DNA from: Pseudanabaena yagii GIHE-NHR1 | GTDB lineage: Bacteria > Cyanobacteriota > Cyanobacteriia > Pseudanabaenales > Pseudanabaenaceae | Length of the DNA: 64,000 nt | Direction of reading: 5' to 3' | NCBI RefSeq assembly: GCF_012863495.1 | Contig: NZ_JAAVJL010000001.1 | Span: 2,290,001-2,354,000, forward strand | Shown here: positions 1-7,294 of the stretch, piece by piece | Layout of the letters: every line of letters starts with the position of its first letter | Position numbering within the stretch: the first letter of the stretch is position 1 | Notes under the pieces: generated by a model | Told to the model about the DNA's origin: nothing | Databases searched by the model: none | What the model saw: the letters and a program-made list of their open reading frames with translations, nothing else | Translations under genes and position numbers: made by a program

Positions 1-232
1 CTGCTTATCCCGTATTTTTCAGGACTTATAGCCGCAAATATAATAATAAACGGGAAAGCTGGGCGGAGGTAAGTGATCGCACACTTGCAGGTTAAAAAAC
101 TAGGGAAACTGCTCGATAGCAAACATTATCCTTATCGATTAAGAGATGAAGGATTCAGATAAAGTCTGCATCTCCCGATATTGACTGTGGGTGGGTTGTA
201 CAAAATGAGTTGTTCGCCCCGAAAATTTCTTA
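1..232 (+). pseudogene. Decayed 5' fragment of nrdJ (second, broken copy)
   Basis: Bases 1-113 match 1394-1508 of the intact nrdJ almost base for base, with scattered substitutions and a small deletion near 98-102. After a diverged stretch the match resumes: about 165-232 resembles 1557-1622 of nrdJ, including the run encoding PENFS. The reading frame is closed by stops and indels, so this is not a working gene. The homologous part begins at nrdJ codon 20 at the very edge of the window, so the start of the fragment may lie upstream. It is in the same orientation as nrdJ and about 1.4 kb ahead of it, as expected for a tandem duplication or an insertion that copied the target. Confidence 0.85.
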
Positions 233-272
233 AGTGCTCAGAAATATTGTAGATAGTGAAATAAATTAAGTT

Positions 273-602
273 ATGGTCATAGATGTCAAGATTCCTGAAG
301 AAGAGTTCACGGAAGCTCAAAGTGATGGATATGTTTATGGAGTAAGAGTTGTTCGTAGTAATAGCAGTAATAAAGGAAGCTCAAAATCTTCTCTCAACAC
401 TAGATGTCTATATGTTTATGTCAAACTTGGCAGAAGAATTGAGGATAGATCTTTCAGAGCAAAAAACGGTAAGACTAAGCTTTTTACTGGCTGTACAGTT
501 TTCTACGCGCTAAAAGATGAAGACTTAGACAATCAGAACTATTGCGATATTCAGTACGATCTACAAGTAAGAGTGTTAAGCTGTACGCCTTGGCAATATT
601 GA
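273..602 (+). CDS. Hypothetical protein, 109 aa
   Basis: I do not recognise this protein. It is a small soluble product with no signal peptide or membrane segment, rich in Ser, Asn and Tyr near residues 15-50. The alternating hydrophobic pattern suggests a beta-rich fold. No good ribosome-binding site precedes the ATG at 273. Its 3' end overlaps the 3' end of the convergent gene on the other strand by 27 bases. It lies between the broken and intact nrdJ copies, so it may have arrived with the event that made the duplication. It could be a chance ORF, but its length and lack of conflict with a better gene argue for keeping it. Confidence 0.45.
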   Translation: MVIDVKIPEEEFTEAQSDGYVYGVRVVRSNSSNKGSSKSSLNTRCLYVYVKLGRRIEDRSFRAKNGKTKLFTGCTVFYALKDEDLDNQNYCDIQYDLQVRVLSCTPWQY

Positions 603-1142
603 GATTGATGCCTCTCTTTTATACTGAATATTATCTTTTAGATTATTATCTTCGAGCAATTCCCTTATCTTAACAGTTTTCTCCTGCCCAGAATTCAAGG
701 TAACTTGGATAAGATCCTCAGATGCTTCATCTATAGCAATTTGCTCCTCAATGGCAGCCAACAAACTAATCACAGTGGAATCAAATAACTTAAAGAAATT
801 TTTAAAACACACTATAGATGCCCATGTAAGGGAAAGTATCATACCAGTCATTTGCCAAAAGGTAATTTTCTCTTTCTTATGTTGATCTGACTGCGCAGGA
901 TTATTGAAAATCTCATAAAATTCAGTAGGCATTTCTACCCACCACTCTTCGATTGAATCCGTTAAATTGTTGATTGCTTCCAAGAAACGCAAGAGATTAT
1001 CTGGAGACATCAAACCAATATTAATTGATAGCCACTGCTTTTGCCTTTTTTGTAGGGGTTTAGCTCTAGGATTTTCAGGCAATCCAAGAATAAATTTCTT
1101 CGTTGGCTCAAGAGGCTCCAACATACTGCTAAATGTACTCAT
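576..1142 (-). CDS. Hypothetical protein with one membrane segment, 188 aa
   Basis: I do not recognise the family. I chose the ATG at 1142, which has GGAAAG just upstream, over the in-frame TTG at 1160. The N-terminal half is acidic and helical. A hydrophobic stretch at about residues 95-114 (WQMTGMILSLTWASIVCF) looks like a single transmembrane helix, followed by an acidic helical tail, so the protein is probably anchored in the inner membrane. It converges with the 109-aa gene and ends inside it. The pair occupies the interval between two nrdJ-derived sequences and may be an acquired insert. Confidence 0.5.
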   Translation of the reverse strand: MSTFSSMLEPLEPTKKFILGLPENPRAKPLQKRQKQWLSINIGLMSPDNLLRFLEAINNLTDSIEEWWVEMPTEFYEIFNNPAQSDQHKKEKITFWQMTGMILSLTWASIVCFKNFFKLFDSTVISLLAAIEEQIAIDEASEDLIQVTLNSGQEKTVKIRELLEDNNLKDNIQYKREASISILPRRTA

Positions 1143-1250
1143 GACCTTTCCAAAGAACAAAACAACTGAATAAAACTTTTTTCTATCTTAACTTGAGAGT
1201 CTATTTACACAATGCTAAACATGAGCTATTCAAATTTTTAAAATCAAGGT

Positions 1251-1307
1251 ATCTAACACTACTAGTGTTAGATAGGCTTTATATGGTTAACATAACACTA
1301 TATGTGT
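1251..1307. promoter_or_regulatory. Two palindromes upstream of nrdJ
   Basis: A near-perfect inverted repeat, ATCTAACACT-ACT-AGTGTTAGAT, lies at 1251-1273. A second palindrome with the same outer half-sites, ACACTATATGTGT, lies at 1295-1307. Their centres are 39 bp apart. Both sit in the short region directly ahead of the nrdJ start and share ACACTA at the left and GTGT at the right, so they look like paired operator sites. They resemble NrdR boxes in composition and pairing, but the 13-bp core is shorter than the usual 16 bp, so the identity of the regulator is open. Confidence 0.45.
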
Positions 1308-1335
1308 GATATGCTCAAATACATTTTTATGAGTT

Positions 1336-3639
1336 ATGGTACAAGAATTTACACGAGTCCAGAAAGAGGTTAGGTTTCCCGATAGCGCTCCTGCTGCTTA
1401 TCCCGTATTTTTCAGGACTTATAGCCGCAAATATAATAACAAGCGGGAAAGCTGGGCGGAGGTATGCGATCGCACACTTACAGGTTTAAAAACACTAGGC
1501 AAGCTGACCCAAGAACAAGCTGACCTGATCGACAAGATGCAAAAGCAGCTTAAGTCCCTCACCTCTGGGCGTTGGCTGTGGGTCGGTGGTACTGAATGGG
1601 TCGATCGTCCCGAAAATTTCTCAGGCTCCTATAACTGCACCAGCACCAATGTCATCGACTGGCGCTCCTTTGGCTTGATGATGGATCTCGCCATGCAAGG
1701 CTCTGGCACTGGTGGCGTATTAGAGCCGCAGTACATCAGCCAATTGCCCGTAATCCGTAACCAGTTGCAAGTCAATGTCATCGGTGCGATCGGCGCAACC
1801 CCCGTCGAAAAGCGTCGCCACAATACCGAAGTCGAGTTTGACTATGCTAATAATGCGGTTAAATTCCATGTTGGTGATAGTCGTCAAGGTTGGGTCAAGT
1901 CCTACCAGTCTCTCCTAGAGCTATCTAGCGATGAAAAGTTTGACGCATCCAAGCCCGTCCAAATCACCGTTGATATTAGTGATGTGCGCCCCAGTGGTGA
2001 ACCCCTCAAAGGTTTCGGCGGCATGGCAAATCCTGTCAAGTTGCCTACGCTTTATGATCGCTGTGCCAGCATTTTAAATAAAGCGATCGGTCGTCAACTC
2101 ACCTCCGTTGAGTGCTGCCTTCTCATCGATGAAGCCGCCGTTTGCATTGTGGCAGGTAACATCCGAAGAAGTGCGGGGATGCGCCAATTCTCTTCAGAAG
2201 ATACGCTCGGTTCTGTAGCAAAAGATAATCTCTGGCAGCAGGATGAAGTAGGTAACTGGCGCATCGACCCTGAGCGTGATGCTTTGAGAATGGCGAACCA
2301 CACGAGAGTATTCCATCGCAAGCCGACTGAACAAGAATGTGTTGATGCTGTTCGCAAACAATACTATTCGGGTGAAGGTGCAATTCAATGGGCAGGTGAA
2401 GCGATCGCACGTTCTAATGCGGATTTGATTACAACTCCTGAACTCAAGCGTGATTTCCTTGCTGCTTATGTCAAAGGCGAAGGAAAAGAATGGTTGCGAT
2501 CGCATCAACCTGAAGTCACTGAACGCGAGCTAGAACATAGATTACAACGCTATGCTCTGAATCCTTGTGGTGAAATAACTGGGGCTGACTTCCATTGCAA
2601 TTTGTCTGAAGTGCATCTCAATCAACTCAATCCTCGTAATGAGAAAGAACAGGAAGAAGCCTTTAAAGCAGGTGCCTTGTCGGTTGCCGCGTTGCTCAAT
2701 CATCGCTTCAATGAAGAACGCTATCAATTTAGCCGTGAAGTTGACCCAATTGTGGGTGTATCCTTTACAGGACTATTTGACTTCTTCGTTCATGCCTTTG
2801 GTGTGGAATGGTTGCGCTGGTGGGAAGCAGGTCGTCCTGACACTGTGCAGGGGCTAGACTTCAAAGAGAAGGAATCTGATTATCTAAATCGCTGGCGCGA
2901 AATCGTGCATCAGACGGTTTGGGAATACTGCGACGCGCATGGCTTACGCCGCCCGAATCGTTGCACGACAACTCAGCCAGCAGGCACGAAATCCTTACTG
3001 ACTGGGGCTTCCCCCGGATGGCATCCACCGAAGGCGCAGCGCTTTATCCGTCGGATTACTTTCCGTAAGGAAGATCCTGTGGCGCGGGCTTGTATGGACT
3101 ATGGCTATAGCATCATTCCTTCGCAATCGGATAAGGATGAGAATGGACAATTGCTGAATGATCCCTTCGATCCGAGATGTACGGAATGGCTGGTGGAGAT
3201 TCCTGTGAGCGTGTCTTGGGCTGACCTTGACGGTGCGGATCAGGTGGAAATCAGTAAGTTCGATGTAATGGCGCAGTTTGATTTCTATATGCAGGTGCAG
3301 AAGCATTACACCCGTCATAATACTTCCGCAACCTTAGAATTGCGCGAGCATGAAATCGAACCTTTAGGGAAGAAGATTTACGAAGCAATTCGTGATGATG
3401 AGGGTTATATCTCGGCGGCGCTATTGGCGCGTTTTGATGACCTGCAAACTTTCCCTCGTTTGCCCTTTGAGCCAATTGACAAGGCTACCTATGAGAAGCT
3501 CAGTGTTGAGGTGCTAGTACGTCGCAAGTCTGATGATTTTTACGCAAGTTTGTTGCGTTATGATTCGGGTGAGTTGATGGAGGCGGGACCTGCGGGTTGC
3601 GATTCTGATAAGTGTATGTTCCCTGAACAGAAGCCATAG
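1336..3639 (+). CDS. nrdJ: Adenosylcobalamin-dependent (class II) ribonucleotide reductase
   Basis: Reduces ribonucleotides to deoxyribonucleotides in the cytoplasm for DNA synthesis, using a thiyl radical generated by adenosylcobalamin, so it works with or without oxygen. At 767 aa it has the size of the monomeric NrdJ class. The NPCGEI motif places the thiyl-forming cysteine at about C411, with C421 ten residues later. NCTSTN near residue 100 supplies the other active-site cysteine. The C-terminal pair C755/C760, spaced CX4C, is the re-reducing thiol pair. The conserved TTQPAGTKS and GASPGWHPP loops are present. The gene is monocistronic here; a hairpin follows. No cobalamin riboswitch is visible in the short upstream region. 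A decayed partial copy lies at the window start. Confidence 0.95.
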   Translation: MVQEFTRVQKEVRFPDSAPAAYPVFFRTYSRKYNNKRESWAEVCDRTLTGLKTLGKLTQEQADLIDKMQKQLKSLTSGRWLWVGGTEWVDRPENFSGSYNCTSTNVIDWRSFGLMMDLAMQGSGTGGVLEPQYISQLPVIRNQLQVNVIGAIGATPVEKRRHNTEVEFDYANNAVKFHVGDSRQGWVKSYQSLLELSSDEKFDASKPVQITVDISDVRPSGEPLKGFGGMANPVKLPTLYDRCASILNKAIGRQLTSVECCLLIDEAAVCIVAGNIRRSAGMRQFSSEDTLGSVAKDNLWQQDEVGNWRIDPERDALRMANHTRVFHRKPTEQECVDAVRKQYYSGEGAIQWAGEAIARSNADLITTPELKRDFLAAYVKGEGKEWLRSHQPEVTERELEHRLQRYALNPCGEITGADFHCNLSEVHLNQLNPRNEKEQEEAFKAGALSVAALLNHRFNEERYQFSREVDPIVGVSFTGLFDFFVHAFGVEWLRWWEAGRPDTVQGLDFKEKESDYLNRWREIVHQTVWEYCDAHGLRRPNRCTTTQPAGTKSLLTGASPGWHPPKAQRFIRRITFRKEDPVARACMDYGYSIIPSQSDKDENGQLLNDPFDPRCTEWLVEIPVSVSWADLDGADQVEISKFDVMAQFDFYMQVQKHYTRHNTSATLELREHEIEPLGKKIYEAIRDDEGYISAALLARFDDLQTFPRLPFEPIDKATYEKLSVEVLVRRKSDDFYASLLRYDSGELMEAGPAGCDSDKCMFPEQKP

Positions 3640-3658
3640 AATCGCTCTAACATAACGA

Positions 3659-3699
3659 TTTAGGTGATTAGGTAGAAATTTTCTTGCTAATCACCTAAA
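3659..3699 (+). terminator. Hairpin after nrdJ
   Basis: A perfect 13-bp inverted repeat, TTTAGGTGATTAG with its complement, flanks a 15-base AT-rich loop about 20 bases after the nrdJ stop codon. There is no long T run behind it, so it may be a weak terminator or an RNA-protecting stem. Confidence 0.5.
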
Positions 3700-3775
3700 T
3701 TAGTAAGAGTTTGAATTCGGCTATAATCTAAAAATATGCTTTAAGAATGTATGCAAACGCAGGAAATATAAAGCT

Positions 3776-4042
3776 ATGCAAGCAATTCGCTTACAACAAA
3801 CTATAGAAAAAGACAGTGAAATTCATCTAAGTGATTTACCAGTCTTTCAAGGTCAAGAGGTTGAAGTAATAGTTTTAATTTCTCCTTTGCCTGAGCCTAA
3901 AAAAACTTTTACTGCGCGTCAATTACTGAATTCTGGCTTGATTGGCATATGGGAAGATCGTACTGATATTAAGGATAGTTTGACCTACGCTCGTCAGTTG
4001 CGCGAACAATCTCAAGCGAAACGTTATGATCTTTTTGGATAG
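3776..4042 (+). CDS. Probable antitoxin of a VapBC-type module, 88 aa
   Basis: A small protein that directly precedes and overlaps a PIN-domain toxin gene by 17 bases, the normal layout of a vapBC operon. The N-terminal 45 residues (EIHLSDLPVFQGQEVEVIVLI) look like the short beta-rich DNA-binding part seen in small cyanobacterial antitoxins. The C-terminal half, with LLNSGLIGIWEDR followed by a charged helix, fits the toxin-wrapping tail. It should neutralise the toxin and repress the operon. The family assignment rests on context more than on a diagnostic motif. Confidence 0.7.
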   Translation: MQAIRLQQTIEKDSEIHLSDLPVFQGQEVEVIVLISPLPEPKKTFTARQLLNSGLIGIWEDRTDIKDSLTYARQLREQSQAKRYDLFG

Positions 4043-4412
4043 TGACATTATCATCGATTTCCTGCGAAGATATCCTACTGCGATTAGTTGGTTAGAATCT
4101 CTAGAGGATGAGAAGATTGCTCTATCTGGATATGTGGCAATGGAACTAATGCAGGGATGTAATAACAAGATTGAATTGCAGCAGATCCGAAAATTTATTG
4201 CTAACTTTGAGGTTGTCTGGGCGACAGCCGAAACTTGTAATCAAGCTTTAGAAGTGTTTGCAGAGTACAACCTCAGTCATGGGCTTGGTTTGATTGATGC
4301 TTTGATTGGTCAAACAGCTATTTCTTTAGGTGTGCCGCTACATACGTTTAATATCAAACACTATGCAGTTATTCCACTTCTCACAACTGTGCAACCATAC
4401 AAAAGACTTTAG
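4026..4412 (+). CDS. PIN-domain ribonuclease toxin (VapC family)
   Basis: A 128-aa PIN-domain protein expected to cleave RNA in a metal-dependent way when freed from its antitoxin. The first acidic residue is in FLDSDIIIDFL at the N-terminus, a conserved Glu is in the segment AMELMQG, and another Asp is in GLIDALIG. The C-terminal LHTFNIKHYAVI corresponds to the family's TxNxKHF segment, with Asn in the position of the fourth ligand. The length is normal for VapC. It overlaps the antitoxin gene, implying translational coupling. It appears intact, unlike several other TA loci nearby. Confidence 0.88.
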   Translation: MIFLDSDIIIDFLRRYPTAISWLESLEDEKIALSGYVAMELMQGCNNKIELQQIRKFIANFEVVWATAETCNQALEVFAEYNLSHGLGLIDALIGQTAISLGVPLHTFNIKHYAVIPLLTTVQPYKRL

Positions 4413-4554
4413 CGATTTGAGATTAACGATTAACGTAGTTGTTGATCGCAAATTTACTTTGTAAATCTCAATCCGACTGCTGGCAGAGAGCAAAGTAATT
4501 TCTCAAAACCGATGAATTATCCATTAAAAAATCTATCACTCATAAAGCAGACCT

Positions 4555-4704
4555 ATGAATCCTTCAAAAGATGCCTTAGATGAAAAACTTGTTGCCCTTG
4601 AGACCTTAACAGGTGTTTCTGAATATGATATTAAGCTGGAATTAGGACTGCTGAGAGATAACAACAACGAAGAAATAGAACCTTGTCAGGAATGGATATA
4701 CTAA
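4555..4704 (+). CDS. Small ORF (49 aa) ahead of the DUF4209 gene
   Basis: An ATG at 4555 opens a 49-codon frame ending at 4704, three bases before the start of the following gene. The product is acidic and predicted to be helical, beginning MNPSKDALDEKLVALETL. The tight spacing implies one transcript and possible translational coupling. I do not recognise it. Its size, acidity and position are compatible with an antitoxin or accessory subunit for the downstream HEPN-like protein, but that is inference. Confidence 0.5.
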   Translation: MNPSKDALDEKLVALETLTGVSEYDIKLELGLLRDNNNEEIEPCQEWIY

Positions 4705-4707
4705 ATA

Positions 4708-6324
4708 ATGGTATTCTCTTTTTACGAGAATGCTGCAAATCACAACAGTGGTTGGGGAACATATTTTGGACCAATGATGACCGCTCCAGAAAAAGATGGA
4801 AGAATGATGGAAAGTCCTAGTATTCAACGAGTTAATGCAAAGGTTATTTCCTATTGGACTCAGAGATTTCAATCAACAAGTAATTCGCTCATGCAAGCAC
4901 GTTACGCAGGGTTAGTGTATGATTTTACTGAAAAAGTAACTGGGGAAAAGCCTCATCATTATCATTCAGTAGCAACTACATATTGTCAGGCACTACTTAA
5001 AGTAGCTAAAGAAAGAAATCATGATGATGAGGTTGACATTATCCAGAAGCTTGAACGGGCTTTATTCATTGCAACTTCCTTTAAAAAACAAGAACTAATT
5101 ACAAGTGCAAAAGAAATAATTTTAGATTACGAGCGTTTTATCGCTGAAGATTCTAAACCAAATCTCTGGGGTTTCAGTTTCGATTTACTCATTGATAACA
5201 AAAAAGTTGTTCTTTCCACAGACGAAGAAAAGGAAGTGATAGAGTGTCTCGAAGATAGACTAAATAGACTCAAAGATGGAGAAGAACCTTGGATATGTGA
5301 AAAAGCTGCTGAAAGACTAGCTCGCTATTATCGCTCAAAAAAACTTAAAGAAGAATGTTCTCGTGTCATAAGAACACTGGGTTATTCTTTTGAAAGTGCT
5401 GCTAGTAAATCAGAGCCTCTGATCGCTTCTGGTTGGCTAGAACACATGCATCATATCTATACAGAATATGAGCTTATCAATGATGCAAAGCGTATTTTAA
5501 GAATCATCCAAGATATCAGTCCTAGGGTATACGATGATATGAAATTAATATCCTATGAAATGGAGATTTCTCATAATGAAATCGAAAGTTATATTGAGCA
5601 AATATTAGACGGAGATCTTGAAAAGTCTCTTACTCGCATTGCAATAAATCATATTCCACAACGTTGTGAGATTAAGAAACAGTTACAGGAGCTTGCGGAG
5701 AAGGCTCCTATTAGCTTTCTCTTTACAAAGGAAATAACTGACGAACAAGGAAGGATAATTGCGACTGTAGGTTCTTTAGAAGAGGACTTGGATGGAAATA
5801 TTGTGAGTCAAATGTCTCAAAGAATGAATATATCTGCGATATTTTTAAATACAATTATATCCAGAGTAATAAACCAATTTGGTCTTGATTCTGATAATCT
5901 AGTTAGCTACTTATTTAAGTCTCCAGTTTTTGTAGACAACCAAAGAGATTTTTTACTTAAAGGAATTCAAAAATATCTTGAACAAGATTATGTAGTGGCT
6001 ACTCATCTACTCATTCCACAGATTGAGGCAACTGTGAGAAAACTGGTAGAGATTTCTGGCGGGACAGTTTTAAAGCGTGGACGAGGTGGTGGTTTTCACT
6101 TGATAACACTTGATGATCTTCTCCGAAGTGAACAGGTAAAACAGGCATTAGGTGAAGATGCTTCTCTTTATTTTCGAGTAGTTTTAACGGATCAACGAGG
6201 CTGGAATATCCGTAATGATGTTTGTCATGGTATTTCTCTACAGTATAAATGTTCCCAAGTTGTTGTAGAAAGGCTAATTCATATTCTCCTTGTATTAGGG
6301 CTTTTAAGACATAAACAACTTTAA
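4708..6324 (+). CDS. DUF4209 family protein with HEPN-like RX4H motif, 538 aa
   Basis: The C-terminal part matches my recollection of the DUF4209 family: a long helical protein ending in the signature GWNIRNDVCHG at about residues 503-513. The RNDVCH segment is an RX4H arrangement like the catalytic motif of HEPN ribonucleases, and the surrounding helices (LLIPQIEATVRKLVE and VVERLIHILLVLGLL) would form the HEPN bundle. The N-terminal 400 residues are a helical, TPR-like scaffold without recognisable enzymatic motifs. There is no signal peptide. It lies three bases after a 49-aa ORF and between two TA modules. A role as an RNA-cleaving toxin or defence effector is plausible but unproven. Confidence 0.7.
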   Translation: MVFSFYENAANHNSGWGTYFGPMMTAPEKDGRMMESPSIQRVNAKVISYWTQRFQSTSNSLMQARYAGLVYDFTEKVTGEKPHHYHSVATTYCQALLKVAKERNHDDEVDIIQKLERALFIATSFKKQELITSAKEIILDYERFIAEDSKPNLWGFSFDLLIDNKKVVLSTDEEKEVIECLEDRLNRLKDGEEPWICEKAAERLARYYRSKKLKEECSRVIRTLGYSFESAASKSEPLIASGWLEHMHHIYTEYELINDAKRILRIIQDISPRVYDDMKLISYEMEISHNEIESYIEQILDGDLEKSLTRIAINHIPQRCEIKKQLQELAEKAPISFLFTKEITDEQGRIIATVGSLEEDLDGNIVSQMSQRMNISAIFLNTIISRVINQFGLDSDNLVSYLFKSPVFVDNQRDFLLKGIQKYLEQDYVVATHLLIPQIEATVRKLVEISGGTVLKRGRGGGFHLITLDDLLRSEQVKQALGEDASLYFRVVLTDQRGWNIRNDVCHGISLQYKCSQVVVERLIHILLVLGLLRHKQL

Positions 6325-6467
6325 GTAACATCCAGAATATTGATTGGTAGCGATCGATAATCACATTGGCAATTTATTAGGCGATCGCATTGCAAATCAA
6401 AGACTAGGCAGTCACCCAAACAAAATTGGATAATATACTAAGATAAAGTTTTAGAGGAAGCTAAACC

Positions 6468-6656
6468 ATGACAGTACTTAACGTCAAACAGCAAGCCCAA
6501 AGCCTCATCGAAAAATTACCTGACAACTGCACTTGGGATGACATCATGCAACAAGTGTATGTGATTCTAGCCGTTGAAGCAGGTCTAGCAGACAGTCAAG
6601 CAGGTCGAGTTAAATCTGTTGAAGAAGTGCGATCGCAGTTTGGACTTCAACCATGA
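6468..6656 (+). CDS. Small antitoxin of a ParE-type module, 62 aa
   Basis: A 62-aa acidic helical protein beginning MTVLNVKQQAQSLIEKLPD, followed with a 4-base ATGA overlap by a parE-type toxin gene. The overlap and order are typical of RelBE/ParDE-like operons in cyanobacteria, where such short antitoxins carry a helix ending in VEEVRSQFG. It is intact, whereas its toxin gene is interrupted by a MITE, so it is an antitoxin that may have lost its target. Confidence 0.7.
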   Translation: MTVLNVKQQAQSLIEKLPDNCTWDDIMQQVYVILAVEAGLADSQAGRVKSVEEVRSQFGLQP

Positions 6657-7041
6657 ACGTATTTTGGACAAACAAAGCGATCGAGCATTTGACCGCAATT
6701 CATAGCTATCATGCTCAGGTTTCACCTCAGTATGCGACTCGATTAGTGGACTTGATTACAAAGCGATCGCAACAAATTGCTACATTTCCCAATTCTGGGA
6801 GGATGTTGCCTGAAATCAACTTAGAGCAAATACGCGAAGTTATAGTTGTTTTAAATAATTTGCAGAGGGGCTTCGACTCCGCTCAGCCATCGGTGTAAGC
6901 TAGCTGAGCGAAGTCGAAGCTGTAGTTCTTATTTGAATTATCTATATTGAAGCAAACTATCGCATTATTTATTATGTTGGCTCTGACAGAGTAGATATTC
7001 TGGCTGTAGTTCACGGTGCAAAGAACCTATCTTCTAACTAA
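6653..7041 (+). pseudogene. parE/relE-type toxin gene interrupted by a MITE
   Basis: The frame starts at 6653 and encodes a ParE-like N-terminus (FWTNKAIEHLTAIHSY, then FPNSGRMLPE). At 6842 it is broken by a 102-bp insert. Joining 6653-6840 to 6945-7041, which removes the insert and one TA, restores one frame of 94 aa that continues as REVIEANYRIIYYV and ends GAKNLSSN, the expected ParE C-terminus. As it stands the product runs into the insert and stops at 6898, losing the last strand that carries conserved residues, so the toxin is probably inactive. The parent enzyme would block DNA gyrase or cleave mRNA. Confidence 0.88.
6843..6944. mobile_element. 102-bp MITE with TA target duplication (copy 1)
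   Basis: The insert is flanked by TA at 6841-6842 and 6945-6946. Its ends are imperfect inverted repeats starting TAG (TAGTTGTTTTAAATAA against TAGATAATTCAAATAA). The centre is a long hairpin with arms GCTTCGACTCCGCTCAGC and its near complement. A second copy with the same core is at 50432-57819, where it is split by an IS nest. The size, TA duplication and lack of coding capacity indicate a MITE mobilised in trans by an IS630/mariner-type transposase. Confidence 0.85.
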
Positions 7042-7294
7042 AGTCCTCCTACTGCTAGAGAAACTACAAAATAGGAGCGTGAAGCATATGAAGAAGGCTG
7101 AATTAGAACTTGAAGATGACCTTAGACCCGAATATGACCTCAAAAGTTTGCGTGTCAGAAAACTAGGCTCAAGACGTAAAAGCTTTGGCGGTTCAGTGGC
7201 TGCAATATTTCCAAACGCCGATGCAGTTAACGAAGCCCTAAGATTCCTAATTAGAGTGACGCAACAGAACCAATCCCCTATGAATACAACATTA

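Noticed and set aside
1295-1307. NrdR box
   Set aside because: The palindrome is 13 bp and departs from the 16-bp consensus at several right-hand positions, so I record it only as a palindrome.
7016-7087. N-terminal extension of the antitoxin-like gene
   Set aside because: It overlaps the parE remnant, has no ribosome site, and the protein resembles its relatives only from the Met at 7088.
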